From Bacillota bacterium (GTDB lineage Bacteria > Bacillota > Clostridia > Lachnospirales > WQUN01), in contig WQUN01000151.1 in assembly GCA_009782085.1 (NCBI GenBank), forward strand, positions 1 to 22,845: 22,845 bases of DNA, given 5' to 3'. A program made the position numbers and the translations under genes. Shown piece by piece: positions 17,701 through 22,574 of this stretch (position 1 is its first letter; every line of letters starts with the position of its first letter). The notes below the pieces were generated by a model. It saw only the letters and a list, made by a program, of their open reading frames with translations. It made no database searches and was not told where the DNA came from.

Positions 17701-17975
17701 CGGGGTACGCGGACGGCACATTCAGGCCCGACAGCATGATCACACGGGCGGAAGCCGTCAGGATGATCGCGGGGATGCTCGGGCGCAGGTCGCTGACGTC
17801 GGCGCTCCCGGTCAATATACCGGTCTTTGCCGACCTGGACGCTTCGCACTGGGCTTACGCGGACATCATCGACGCCTCGGTGAGCCACGCGTCGGCGCTG
17901 GACGCTTTCGGCTATCAGATATGGACGGCCGTGAACGGGCGGCCGGCTGTAAATTCCGATATCGTGATTTTGTAA
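8712..17975 (+). CDS. Giant SLH-anchored surface protein with RCC1-like propeller and MucBP-like repeats
   Basis: The product has 3087 residues. ATG 8712 is preferred because GGGGG lies 5 nt upstream; an in-frame GTG at 8706 overlaps that site. A signal peptide (1-~34, cleavage near VKA) is followed by seven RCC1-like blades (~46-453), each with a LDxxGxxYxWG-type strand. The ~480-1360 region is beta-rich and holds two DxNxDGxxD calcium-loop-like motifs (994-1002, 1091-1099). Residues 1362-1785, 1786-2213 and 2214-~2493 are three super-repeats of ~70-residue MucBP-like modules (VTIYAVDGxG start, YYYxKD or FxYT ends). Two carboxypeptidase-regulatory/Ig-like units follow (~2494-2655, 2658-2806), then a Pro-rich linker and SLH motifs (~2866-3087; ITRAE in two, ARAE in the first). 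SLH domains bind pyruvylated cell-wall polysaccharide, so this is a wall-bound exterior protein, probably an adhesin. The ligand is unknown. It is monocistronic. Confidence 0.93.
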   Translation: MDTKKRFIRAPAAAILALILFLPGFPLAGGEVKAQMSTNQMTKANFVDVQVGSWHVAALDDEGRVYTWSAGGYDTQLLGRPYDNYGIAVQVTQVWDNGSLVPMPWIRKISSSESNSVALDTDGNIWSWGIEARGPINLGHPVQSVGGVYYPAKVIMPAGIYAVDVSAACGGGRFIDQHGNLWAWGHGANALTGAGYALGTGASIQTQTPVQLTTAQDGSALPNNFVSVVASDYSNDPVSIALTSTGDVYTWAPYNAATNAANSNRPMLTVFPAGAGRIIKVDCGNGFFGAMDDNGRIYTWGDQTSSFSGQTNLGQGQTGTAGNRQSPGLITQVSTMNTTGTSTTGLIPAPVFRDFTMYQWGWMAIDRDYTIYAIGHNPYYNHHGYVNGVLVNITGDYRYLTAFRPKQVPDGAAVYTISEGWEGSAFIDTNGNAYVQSSLASFKGGATDAEPWVHVLGDQTTLFKTVAASPPENIKRYEDTPSSVTVVLSQPANEVKYVILYPDDRSPYVFENLAGNVPGGAGSGNFGIGESYYSLSFYGVEPPYYLAGSGRAILASPNGSSITSRYYANPAISQAMFNEAYNKKLAVGDAGVMTPVTATQYTVGNRFGENCAVWLQTANGAQTTRLILPFDNVYTQTQAYVRGVLNGSGKQLYAPQAVPPSQAAGGFYKSGPGYGVPLTRGRDALAYDAVIHPPPLGWDVVQPLPVTDTGLWPNAGYYTLSPPGQTFLSAAADAYGVRHRVDPAKELTLDSYAFYTDSAPNSRNTVAFTYDKNPGMWADATISFVYDDGTPIDVWNDELGAYSSADQAIHIMIPVGPALLSELDPYTPPEAEDPSDDAVGYSIGAPPDGTPGSYVTCEFPDGCNPVIHSNAPVTLYIVYREGLLNVTERYMNVAAGGVETPIANDSGQLSAVNAYEPGSAVTRPVPHIGGRIVTGYEVWTDEGGTLEHTDTVNFVWNQNADPFLAGAYAETPFAVGAPPGIGANYEIRYLYRTDANNDGVPDDLAASVTVNWYGVRADGTRAILQSRTATDMDGVTKTFLEDKANNLAAPADWNFDDADFAAYTPPGSDSPITVTLAHAAPQNVNFYYNADMNRNGIPDKDERITVKYRVYGDYTGQLLPDSVVHPYLLGTQYSGFQPYVPGYRAVGWYGGEYADTLSDEDLHLTGGLSGELSVLYDVPVNPNNPTLSIIYKKISSVTVKFTATTYAGTVVNMPDQVITELVGADVTTLVEDPFAGDPLWRPDSVNSSAPAGGVYIVQDAPRTYHLYYKENTQYSQIIKAVSSTDGLMSFENTLRFLPNYGAVTLKADQIPNYTVIGWTVYDDDGVETSEYMDGGQQDSVTIDPADGNQKIVFVYAPLDASVTIYAVDGDGDPIPEFSPIRLHAQYGSPFTCYAPYILGWNLNDNALKSIGSVEDDDSEITFAYTQALGNVTVIMKENDTNGRIIGTASMDITAANDADNPLTVTIPDLSRDYFTAIDTVPYRLVYDGNAATVEYYYAKDLRDAQTVTYDATVPSSPAVMGTPRPAGSYRVGEAALFHAPVVDNYKLVSTTPQTVIILPGAGSQDVNFDYTALAVDDLVVQAVDGAGNLLQSSVLKGVTGQNVTVRAPYAAGYRLRDGEPSVKIGTVPSVVTFYYEKDIVTVSVELKDDQNNAVAVPAGAAESYEAAMNTDFTVYAPHVPGYVLISSQSLTFPGINVSQTATFVYTPIEKVIGEYTVQITVTGKVQATGTELYGYAVNRAKNSGTFEVGALPVSGYALLSASPVTLDVRDMPITQIFLYESLATTVTIYAVDGNGAPIPNFTPILAPATINQPFSCNAPYILGWNLSGAATRTIVPDGSAGDAMTFVYTRATGGVTVLMKEDNTFGKVIRTQNYALTSANDALNPLVVPIPDLSADYYTLAASPVQTPLSFVYDGNARAAEFYYTKDLRDVDAAAYDVTYTPAGTAITGYPVSAGRYRVGEAAELNAPAVAGYRLVGQTPQTVIVGPGAAPQEARFDYASVAEDELAVEAVRRSDGAILRTYVLTGARGRGMSVPAPVIAGYALAPGESLSKAGTIPGKITFYYVKDAVTITVSLVDDENRAIAAPAGIRTSFEADRGGGFTAYAPHVPGYELCGAQSVTFANLAADGEAVFTYTPIEKVMSENMRAVTIRGVSQDTGAELYNYVVYRYKNSGGFTVDALPVYGYEPVTASATLNVQNSAIMQEFRYVSLAAAVTIRAEDAETGSELGVFTADAMRGQPFCCAAPRISGYNVVGQYALGIAAVGPEDNELTFFYEQAFGDVTVTLKENGAGGAVINVTAARLPAGVPTVVGVPDLSAAYYTALSSPETVTYDGTPVSVEYYYARQTRTVDVAAYDITGGANALLDRITLPAEYRVGEYASFGALTMTDYVLIGELTQSAYILPDTGGLGNQEVRFNYVRYSAGITPGTVTRTAMDHETNQMLFQDTTAVYTGMASVEAFDLSRMSYALMPGEEAVRVVPAGTNTLFWYVRTASAPPYADDFAPDDGNITGRGEPGASVTVTFADGGTETAVVGGDGRWSVPTRGRESGTINVTQTETGKTPTTISKSAGFGTISVTVSDASTGNPIPGAAVAINGAVYTADAGGAVGKVRLPINGSYTVTVSDGGYAGSTMSVTLSRADPVITLSVSLSKQSVSSRPGVDPFAPDDPTISGTGEPGAEIFVEFPDGSRETAAVGPDGRWSVPNRPGGGWVKITQTEPGKTGSSVTVSAGMGSLAVTVAGADRAPLQGALVTVNGVFYTTDARGAISRLRLPFGVYAVSASKQGYNTGGATAELSLTNAGASVALSLGVTGAAGAPEVPGVDNVPKAPGVHYVTGVPGGAYGPTVTHTADRPPDAEQNPQTAVPPENRVIHQFAQYLYGYPDGTVKPDGRAARAEVAAMLYRVCDDAGKTAPAPSAFTDVDPAAWYAQSVNYLASVGILVGYGDGTFRPEQPITRAEMTAIAARYTGLADAGGVFADVPEGHWAARYIGSAYALGIAAGYADGTFRPDSMITRAEAVRMIAGMLGRRSLTSALPVNIPVFADLDASHWAYADIIDASVSHASALDAFGYQIWTAVNGRPAVNSDIVIL
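12795..16190 (+). repeat. Coding super-repeats of 424-428 residues in the giant gene
   Basis: Unit 1 starts at 12795, unit 2 at 14067 and unit 3 at 15351, each at a V-T-I-x-A-x-D codon set. Units 1 and 2 each comprise six ~70-residue modules in the same order. Landmarks are YILGWNL, VTVxMKE, YRVGEAA, KITFYY-type ends, VYAPHVPGY/AYAPHVPGY and YTPIEKV. Unit 3 has only the first four module types and then passes into the regulatory-like units. The copies are diverged at DNA level, so the duplications are old and not assembly artefacts. Confidence 0.8.
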
Positions 17976-17992
17976 TAAAAAACGGACGTCCA

Positions 17993-18070
17993 CGGCAACA
18001 GTTTCACGGGGCGCGGCGCCCTGGCGCGCCGAGGCGGCCGCGCCCCGTGTCTGTTGCCGTTTTATTTTTT
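17993..18070 (+). terminator. Strong intrinsic terminator after the giant gene
   Basis: CGGCAACAG (17993-18001) pairs with CTGTTGCCG (18051-18059), and ACGGGGCGCGGC inside pairs with GCCGCGCCCCGT. The stem of about 21 bp is interrupted only by a small bulge and is followed at once by TTTTATTTTTT. It starts 18 nt after the stop codon and isolates the giant gene from the housekeeping operon. Confidence 0.95.
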
Positions 18071-18098
18071 CCGGGGGCTGTTCACATCTGTTTCCGTC

Positions 18099-18107
18099 TG
18101 GTATAAT
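18099..18107 (+). promoter_or_regulatory. Upstream extended -10 promoter of the yqzL-recO operon
   Basis: TGGTATAAT fits the extended -10 consensus (TGnTATAAT), with only a weak -35 (TGTTCA) 17 nt before the hexamer. It lies about 30 nt past the terminator tract and ~150 nt upstream of the first start codon. Confidence 0.5.
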
Positions 18108-18168
18108 CAACAGGCCGGTTTGCGATTCGGTGCAAATAGGGTTCGTACAATAAGGCAAATCCTGGAAC

Positions 18169-18197
18169 TTGACAAACTGTCGCACATTTGCCATAAT
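18169..18197 (+). promoter_or_regulatory. Main sigma-A promoter of the yqzL-recO-aroB-lspA-rluD operon
   Basis: TTGACA (18169-18174), an exact 17-nt spacer and CATAAT (18192-18197) make a near-consensus sigma-A promoter. The expected start near 18204 leaves a ~50-nt leader before the yqzL ATG. Confidence 0.8.
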
Positions 18198-18255
18198 TTT
18201 TCGTAATAAACTCTTCCTCCGGCGGTGAAAATAAGGTCATTAAGGGGGGTCTGCT

Positions 18256-18393
18256 ATGCATTATAACGACATGTTCTGGCGGATTTTCGAGAAATCCGGG
18301 AGTCTGGACGCCTACATGGGCTATATCGACGCCGTTTCCGTGAACAATAGAACAAAAAACGAGGCGGCGGCGGGTAATCATGAGCGTCATTAA
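18256..18393 (+). CDS. yqzL: YqzL-family small protein
   Basis: The frame encodes 45 residues (MHYNDMFWRIFEKSGSLDAY at the start), with AAGGGGGG 7 nt before the ATG. The W-x-x-F-x-x-(S/T)G-x-(L/I)-x-(A/T)Y pattern and the location directly ahead of recO match the YqzL family, known from the era-recO region of Bacillus and relatives. Its function is not established. It overlaps recO by 14 nt in another frame, so recO is probably translationally coupled to it. It is short enough to be missed by automatic gene callers. Confidence 0.8.
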   Translation: MHYNDMFWRIFEKSGSLDAYMGYIDAVSVNNRTKNEAAAGNHERH

Positions 18394-19171
18394 GGCGAGG
18401 GGAGTAGTCATAAGGGAACAGGATACAGGCGAGGCCGGCAAGGTTTTGACCCTCCTGCTCAAGGAGCGGGGCAAGGCCACGGTTTCCGCCAGGGGCGCGC
18501 GCCGGCAGAACAGCAAAATCATGGCGGGCGCCCAGCTTTTTACATATTCCGATTTTGTTTTTTTTCAGAAGGGCGATTTTCTCTCCCTTACGCAGGCGGA
18601 CGTGATAGAGAGCTTCTACGGCCTGCGCGAGGATTATGACAGGTTCTGCGCCGGGGCCTGTCTGCTGGAGCTCTGCGACTTGGCGATCCTTGAGAACGCG
18701 CCCTGCGACGACGTCCTCTGGCTGCTTTTGAAAACCCTTCTGGCGCTGTCCCGCGGCAAGATTTCGACGGATTATGCGGCGCGGGCGTTCGAGTTCAAAT
18801 TCCTGGCGTACATGGGGATCGCCCCGGATTTTGACTCCTGCGCGTATTGCGGCGGCAAAATAAATCAAACTGACGGCGACGGCGCTTCGCCGACAGCCGC
18901 GAACGGGGCCGTGCTTTTCGGCGGCGGGGGGACGGTTTGCGCGAAGTGCGCGGCTTCCGGGGCCGGCGCGGAGGACATAAAGCGCTTGATGAGGCTTTCC
19001 CGCGAGGCCGTGGAAACGGCGAAACAATTTTCCGCCGCGCCCGTGGAAAAACTGTTCGCGTTCCGGGAGCCGCCTCCGGACTGGGTTTTGGCGCAGCTGG
19101 AGCGCGCGGCGGGGATATTTTTGCGGACGCATTTTGATTATAAAAGACGGCTGAAAACGAAGGAGTTGTGA
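18380..19171 (+). CDS. recO: DNA repair protein RecO
   Basis: RecO anneals single strands and, with RecR (and RecF), loads RecA onto SSB-coated DNA in the RecFOR pathway. The frame encodes 263 residues, a normal length. The N-terminal OB-fold carries the family start pattern (KARGVVIREQDTGEAGKVLTLL) with a basic GKATVSARGARRQNSK strand. A helical domain follows. The zinc site is C154/C157 (CAYCGG) and C187/C190 (CAKCA). The loop between the two Cys pairs is expanded by a Gly/Ala/Asp-rich stretch (TDGDGASPTAANG, GGGG). The ATG at 18380 sits inside the end of yqzL, and the stop lies 1 nt before aroB. Confidence 0.95.
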   Translation: MSVIKARGVVIREQDTGEAGKVLTLLLKERGKATVSARGARRQNSKIMAGAQLFTYSDFVFFQKGDFLSLTQADVIESFYGLREDYDRFCAGACLLELCDLAILENAPCDDVLWLLLKTLLALSRGKISTDYAARAFEFKFLAYMGIAPDFDSCAYCGGKINQTDGDGASPTAANGAVLFGGGGTVCAKCAASGAGAEDIKRLMRLSREAVETAKQFSAAPVEKLFAFREPPPDWVLAQLERAAGIFLRTHFDYKRRLKTKEL

Positions 19172-19172
19172 A

Positions 19173-20252
19173 ATGACCCGCATACCCTGCCTCGACTACA
19201 ACATAGTCATCGAAACCGGCTTCTCCACCCTGGCGGAAGAGTTGTCCCGTCTGGGCTTCGCCGGCCGCGGCATATGTATTGTCTCGGATAGCAATCTCGC
19301 CGGGCTGTACGCCGGGCCGCTCCAGGATTTACTGGCGTCGGCCCCCGGCGGCGCGCGGGTCTCCGCGTACATGTTCCCGGGCGGGGAGGAAAATAAAAAC
19401 CTGGACGAGATACGGGCGATGTACGGCTTTTTCCTGGAGCGCCGGCTGGACCGGAAGTCGCTTGTCCTGGCTTTGGGCGGCGGGGTGACGGGGGACGCGG
19501 CGGGCTTCGCGGCCGCCACGTATATGCGCGGCCTGCCGTTCGTCCAGGTCCCGACGACGCTTCTGGCGCAGACCGACGCCAGTGTCGGCGGCAAGGTCGC
19601 CGTGGACTTCATGGGCCAGAAAAACCTGGTCGGCGCGTTCTATCAGCCGCGGCTGGTCTATATCAACCTGGATACCCTGAAAACGCTGCCGCCGGAGCAC
19701 TTCGCCAACGGAATGGCCGAGATCGTCAAGCACAGCCTGATCCTCGACAGGGATTTCGCCGAATGGCTCTGGGAAGAGCGCGCGCGGATCATGGCCGGGG
19801 ATACGGAGGCCGTCCGGGAGACGCTGCGCCGTTCCTGCGGGATCAAGGCCGGCGTGGTCAGCCGGGACGCGAAGGAAACCGGCGAGCGCGAGCTTCTCAA
19901 CTTCGGGCATACCTTCGGCCACGCGATCGAGAGCCTGTCTGGCTTCTCCATGCACCACGGCCAGTGCGTGGCCGTCGGCATGGCCGCGGCCGCGTATCTG
20001 TCGATGGAGCGCGGATATGTCGGCGAAAAGGATCTGCGGCGCTGCGAGGAGCTGCTGACGTACTTCGGCCTGCCGGTCAGAGCTCGCGGTTTTGAGCCGG
20101 AGTCCGTCGCGGCGCAGATGCGCCTGGACAAAAAGACGCGGGACGGGGGCGTGCGGCTGGTGCTGCTCAGAGAGGCCGGGAAGGCGTATGTGGAGGAAAA
20201 CGCCGGCGAGGACGAGATAATGAGGGCGTTGAAGTATATTATTTCTATGTGA
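19173..20252 (+). CDS. aroB: 3-dehydroquinate synthase
   Basis: AroB converts DAHP to 3-dehydroquinate, the second step of the shikimate pathway to aromatic amino acids and folate. It uses NAD+ and a divalent metal. The frame encodes 359 residues, the family length. Signature motifs are the GGEENK nucleotide loop (70-75), LGGGVTGDAAGF (101-112), VPTTLLAQTDASVGGK (126-141) and NFGHTFGHAIE (243-253). Predicted metal ligands are E183, H246 and H262. An AAGGAG site lies 7 nt before the ATG, overlapping the recO end. The presence of aroB between recO and lspA is not a standard Firmicutes order as far as I recall, but the gene is intact. Confidence 0.96.
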   Translation: MTRIPCLDYNIVIETGFSTLAEELSRLGFAGRGICIVSDSNLAGLYAGPLQDLLASAPGGARVSAYMFPGGEENKNLDEIRAMYGFFLERRLDRKSLVLALGGGVTGDAAGFAAATYMRGLPFVQVPTTLLAQTDASVGGKVAVDFMGQKNLVGAFYQPRLVYINLDTLKTLPPEHFANGMAEIVKHSLILDRDFAEWLWEERARIMAGDTEAVRETLRRSCGIKAGVVSRDAKETGERELLNFGHTFGHAIESLSGFSMHHGQCVAVGMAAAAYLSMERGYVGEKDLRRCEELLTYFGLPVRARGFEPESVAAQMRLDKKTRDGGVRLVLLREAGKAYVEENAGEDEIMRALKYIISM

Positions 20253-20260
20253 GGCTGAAT

Positions 20261-20791
20261 ATGGAAAACGCGGAGTATATAAACGACAATGAGCCCCGCC
20301 GGGCGGCAGCCGCAAAAACAGCGAAAAAACACTTCCCCGTCCTGGCCATACTCTTCTGCGCGCTTCTGATAGCCGCCGACCAGTTCAGCAAGTTTCTGGC
20401 CGTCCGTTTCCTGAAGCCTGTCGATTCCGTCCCTTTGATCCGGGGCTTCATCAACCTTACGTTCGTTGAGAACGACGGCGTGGCCTTTGGGATGTTCAGA
20501 GGCGGGCGCTGGGTATTCGTCGTCCTGTCGGCCGTTGTGGCCGCCGCGATAGCCATATATTACACGAAAATCCCCGCGGGAAAGCGTCTTTTGCGCCTCT
20601 CGGCCGCGATCATCTTCTCCGGGGCGGTCGGGAACCTGATAAACCGCGCGCTGACCGGCCTTGTCGTGGACTTTTTCTGTTTCGAGTTCATAAATTTCCC
20701 GGTGTTCAATATCGCGGACTGCCTGATTGTCACCGGGACGATACTGTTCGCGGCCTTGCTTATTTTTGACAAAAAGACATGGAAAAATTAG
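20261..20791 (+). CDS. lspA: Lipoprotein signal peptidase (signal peptidase II)
   Basis: LspA is a membrane aspartyl protease that removes signal peptides from diacylglyceryl-modified prolipoproteins; the rhodanese lipoprotein upstream would be a substrate. The start is taken at ATG 20261 because GAGG lies 6 nt upstream; a GTG at 20249 overlapping the aroB stop is the alternative. The product has 176 residues with four membrane segments (~26-45, ~83-101, ~112-130, ~150-169). Conserved motifs are AADQFSK, FVENDGVAFGMF, GNLINR with catalytic D137 (VVDFF), and FNIAD with catalytic D153. The N-terminal ~24 residues before the first helix are longer and more polar than usual. The 3' end overlaps rluD by 13 nt. 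Confidence 0.95.
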   Translation: MENAEYINDNEPRRAAAAKTAKKHFPVLAILFCALLIAADQFSKFLAVRFLKPVDSVPLIRGFINLTFVENDGVAFGMFRGGRWVFVVLSAVVAAAIAIYYTKIPAGKRLLRLSAAIIFSGAVGNLINRALTGLVVDFFCFEFINFPVFNIADCLIVTGTILFAALLIFDKKTWKN

Positions 20792-20904
20792 CCCTTCAAA
20801 AGGAAAAATCAGCCGTACAAAAGGAAAAATCAGCCGTTCAAATGGAAAAATCAGCCGTACAAAAGGAAAAATCAGCCTTTCAAATGGAAAAATCAGCCGC
20901 GCAA
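20779..20904 (+). repeat. Six-copy 21-bp tandem repeat at the rluD start
   Basis: The unit is (ATG or AAG)GAAAAATCAGCCGT(A/T)CAA, six copies, in frame with rluD. Three copies begin with ATG and three with AAG. The AAG-type copies create an AAAAGGAAAA purine tract that could pair with 16S rRNA. The repeat thus offers several Shine-Dalgarno-like and start-codon positions, and its copy number can change without a frameshift. Confidence 0.85.
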
Positions 20905-22092
20905 AACGTAAAAAATCTGATTTTCGCCGCCGAAGAGGCTGACGCTAAAAAGCGGCTCGACGTCTTCCTGGCGGAATGCCTGGCCGACGCCGAAGTCCCG
21001 GTGACCCGCTCCGGCGCGCAGAAGCTGATCGGGAGCGGCGCGGTGACGGTGAACGGAGCGCCGGCGGCGAAAAAAACGCCGATGCGGCCGGGCGACGTCG
21101 TCCGGGCGGAGATCCAAGGCCCGCTGCCCCCCGAGGCCGCGCCGGAGGACATCCCTCTCGACGTGCTCTACGAGGACGGGGAGGTCATCGTGATAAACAA
21201 GCCGCAGGGCATGGTCGTGCACCCCGCGCCCGGGCACGCCTCCGGCACGGTTGTCAACGCGCTGCTCTGGCGCTGCGGCGGGACGGACGGCCGCTCCGTA
21301 CGCGGGCGTGGCGCGTGTCCGGAACCGTATGCCGGCGCTTCCGGGCTTTCCGGGATCAACGGCGTGCTGAGGCCGGGCATCGTCCACAGGATCGACAGGG
21401 ACACCTCCGGCGTGATCGTCATAGCCAAAACCGACGCGGCGCACCAATGCCTGGCGCGGCAGCTCGCCTGCCACTCGATGCACCGGGTATACCTGGCGCT
21501 GGTGAACGGCGTCCTGAAAAACGACGTGTGCACGATCGACGCGCCGGTCGGCAGAAGCCCAAAGGACAGAAAGAAAATGGCCGTGACCGAGAGGAACTCC
21601 AGACGGGCGGTCACTTACGTCCGCGTTCTGGAGAGGTTCCCGCGGCACACCTTGATCGAGGCGCGCCTGGAGACGGGCCGTACGCACCAGATCCGCGTCC
21701 ACATGGCGCATATCGGGCATCCGGTCGTCGGCGACCCGGTATACGGGCGCGGGGAAAGCGGCGTCTGCGGCGTCGGGCTGCGCGGGCAGATGCTGCACGC
21801 CGGGGAACTTGGGTTTGTGAAGCCGGGGAGCGCGACAAAACAGGAGAGCGCTGACGCGGCTAAGAGACGGGCCGGCGAAATCCCAGGGGAGAAGCCGGAA
21901 AGCGAAATCCCGGGGGAGAAGCCGGAAAGCGCCGGCATGACGGAGAAACGGAAAGCCGCCGGCGAAGCGAAAGCCGCCGGCGATATTTCAGAGGCGGACG
22001 GGAAGTATGTCGAGTTCCGCGCCGCGCCGCCGGCGTATTTTCAGGAGGCGCTGGAGAGGCTTCGCGCGGGTCCGGGAACGGTTCGGCCTTAA
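20779..22092 (+). CDS. rluD: RluD-family 23S rRNA pseudouridine synthase with repeat-built N-terminus
   Basis: This family isomerises uridines in the large-subunit rRNA. Starting at ATG 20779 the product has 437 residues. Residues 1-42 are six 7-residue units (consensus K/M-EKSAVQ). The S4 RNA-binding domain begins near KKRLDVFLAE (58-67) and runs to ~113. The catalytic domain has VIVINKPQGMVVHP (137-149), the signature HRIDRDTSG with catalytic D206, ETGRTHQIRVHMAHIGHPVVGDPVYG (299-324) and LHAGELGF. A ~58-residue low-complexity insertion (351-408; a repeated EIPGEKPES) splits the conserved C-terminal strand, which resumes at YVEFRAAPPAYF. No strong ribosome site precedes 20779. In-frame ATGs at 20842 and 20884 lie inside the repeats, and 20884 would give a more usual length. 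lspA-rluD is the standard Firmicutes pairing. The exact paralogue (RluD versus RluC-like) is not certain. Confidence 0.9.
   Translation: MEKLALQKEKSAVQKEKSAVQMEKSAVQKEKSAFQMEKSAAQNVKNLIFAAEEADAKKRLDVFLAECLADAEVPVTRSGAQKLIGSGAVTVNGAPAAKKTPMRPGDVVRAEIQGPLPPEAAPEDIPLDVLYEDGEVIVINKPQGMVVHPAPGHASGTVVNALLWRCGGTDGRSVRGRGACPEPYAGASGLSGINGVLRPGIVHRIDRDTSGVIVIAKTDAAHQCLARQLACHSMHRVYLALVNGVLKNDVCTIDAPVGRSPKDRKKMAVTERNSRRAVTYVRVLERFPRHTLIEARLETGRTHQIRVHMAHIGHPVVGDPVYGRGESGVCGVGLRGQMLHAGELGFVKPGSATKQESADAAKRRAGEIPGEKPESEIPGEKPESAGMTEKRKAAGEAKAAGDISEADGKYVEFRAAPPAYFQEALERLRAGPGTVRP
21875..21928 (+). repeat. Imperfect coding duplication inside the rluD insertion
   Basis: A ~27-bp unit encoding EIPGEKPES occurs twice in succession, the copies differing at synonymous positions (CCAGGGGAG versus CCGGGGGAG). 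It lies within the low-complexity insertion of rluD. Edges are approximate. Confidence 0.7.
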
Positions 22093-22113
22093 AAAAGCCG
22101 AAGAAACCGGAAC

Positions 22114-22135
22114 ATTCGCTGCGCTCAGGATGACA
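22114..22135 (-). repeat. Solo arm of the CTGAGCGAAGCGAAG repeat family
   Basis: The minus strand reads TGTCATCCTGAGCGCAGCGA just after the rluD stop. No inverted partner lies close by, so this is a half element or a decayed copy. Confidence 0.7.
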
Positions 22136-22142
22136 TATAGTT

Positions 22143-22150
22143 TTTTCTGT
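22143..22150 (+). repeat. Left 8-bp target-site duplication of the 121-bp element
   Basis: TTTTCTGT here is repeated exactly at 22272-22279, immediately outside the other end of the inverted-repeat element. This is what a transposition event with an 8-bp stagger would leave. Confidence 0.75.
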
Positions 22151-22271
22151 TATAGCTATTCAACTTGAAAATAACCACATTGTCATTCTGAGCGAAGCGA
22201 AGAATCTTAAGACCCTTCGCTTCGCTCAGGGTGACAGATGAAAAGGTCATTTTTTTAGTTGAACAGCTATA
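22151..22271. mobile_element. 121-bp MITE-like element
   Basis: The terminal inverted repeat is TATAGCTATTCAACT (22151-22165) against AGTTGAACAGCTATA (22257-22271), 14 of 15 matching, with weaker pairing further in. The core is a palindrome of two CTGAGCGAAGCGAAG arms (22181-22208 and 22211-22236) around a 2-nt centre. The element is flanked by exact 8-bp direct repeats TTTTCTGT. It has no coding capacity, so it needs a transposase in trans. It is inserted only 3 nt past the stop codon of the small minus-strand gene. The hairpin plus following T-run (22250-22256) might also terminate rluD transcription. Confidence 0.8.
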
Positions 22272-22282
22272 TTTTCTGTCTT

Positions 22283-22561
22283 TCAAGTGAATTTTTCCGC
22301 CAACTTCAACACGGCCTGGAATTTACCGTAATCCGCCGGCGGCACGGACTCCCCGACCGCCCGGATTATCGCGGCTTTTTCGGCCTCCGTGACAGGCTTG
22401 CCGGGCGGCAGGCTCTTCGTGAATTTCGCGTAGATACTCAAAACCTCCAGCATGTTCTTTCCTTCGATTTCCCGCGCGAAATTTCTGAATATCTTCAGCC
22501 TGTCGGGGTCGACCGTCCGGAACGCCTCGTTGCCGAACAGTTCGTCGAGATTGATCGCCAT
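22283..22561 (-). CDS. Small helical protein of unknown function
   Basis: The frame encodes 92 residues from the ATG at 22561 with GGGGGG 5 nt upstream; a longer frame to 22624 would begin inside a repeat element and is rejected. The sequence is predicted mostly helical and charged: MAINLDELFGNEAFRTVDPD, then LKIFRNFAREIEGKNMLEVL and a C-terminal EAEKAAIIRAVGESVPPADY. There is no signal peptide, membrane span or cysteine. It vaguely recalls small uncharacterised clostridial helical proteins, but I do not recognise the family with confidence. Inverted-repeat elements flank it on both sides: one ends 12 nt past its stop including the duplication, the other starts just upstream of its -10 box. 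Its expression is therefore probably shaped by the elements. Confidence 0.75.
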   Translation of the reverse strand: MAINLDELFGNEAFRTVDPDRLKIFRNFAREIEGKNMLEVLSIYAKFTKSLPPGKPVTEAEKAAIIRAVGESVPPADYGKFQAVLKLAEKFT

Positions 22562-22574
22562 ACGTACCCCCCAT

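Noticed and set aside
22075..22110. Intrinsic terminator at the rluD stop (TTCGGC / GCCGAA hairpin)
   Set aside because: The stem is short, its loop includes the stop codon and no T-run follows directly.
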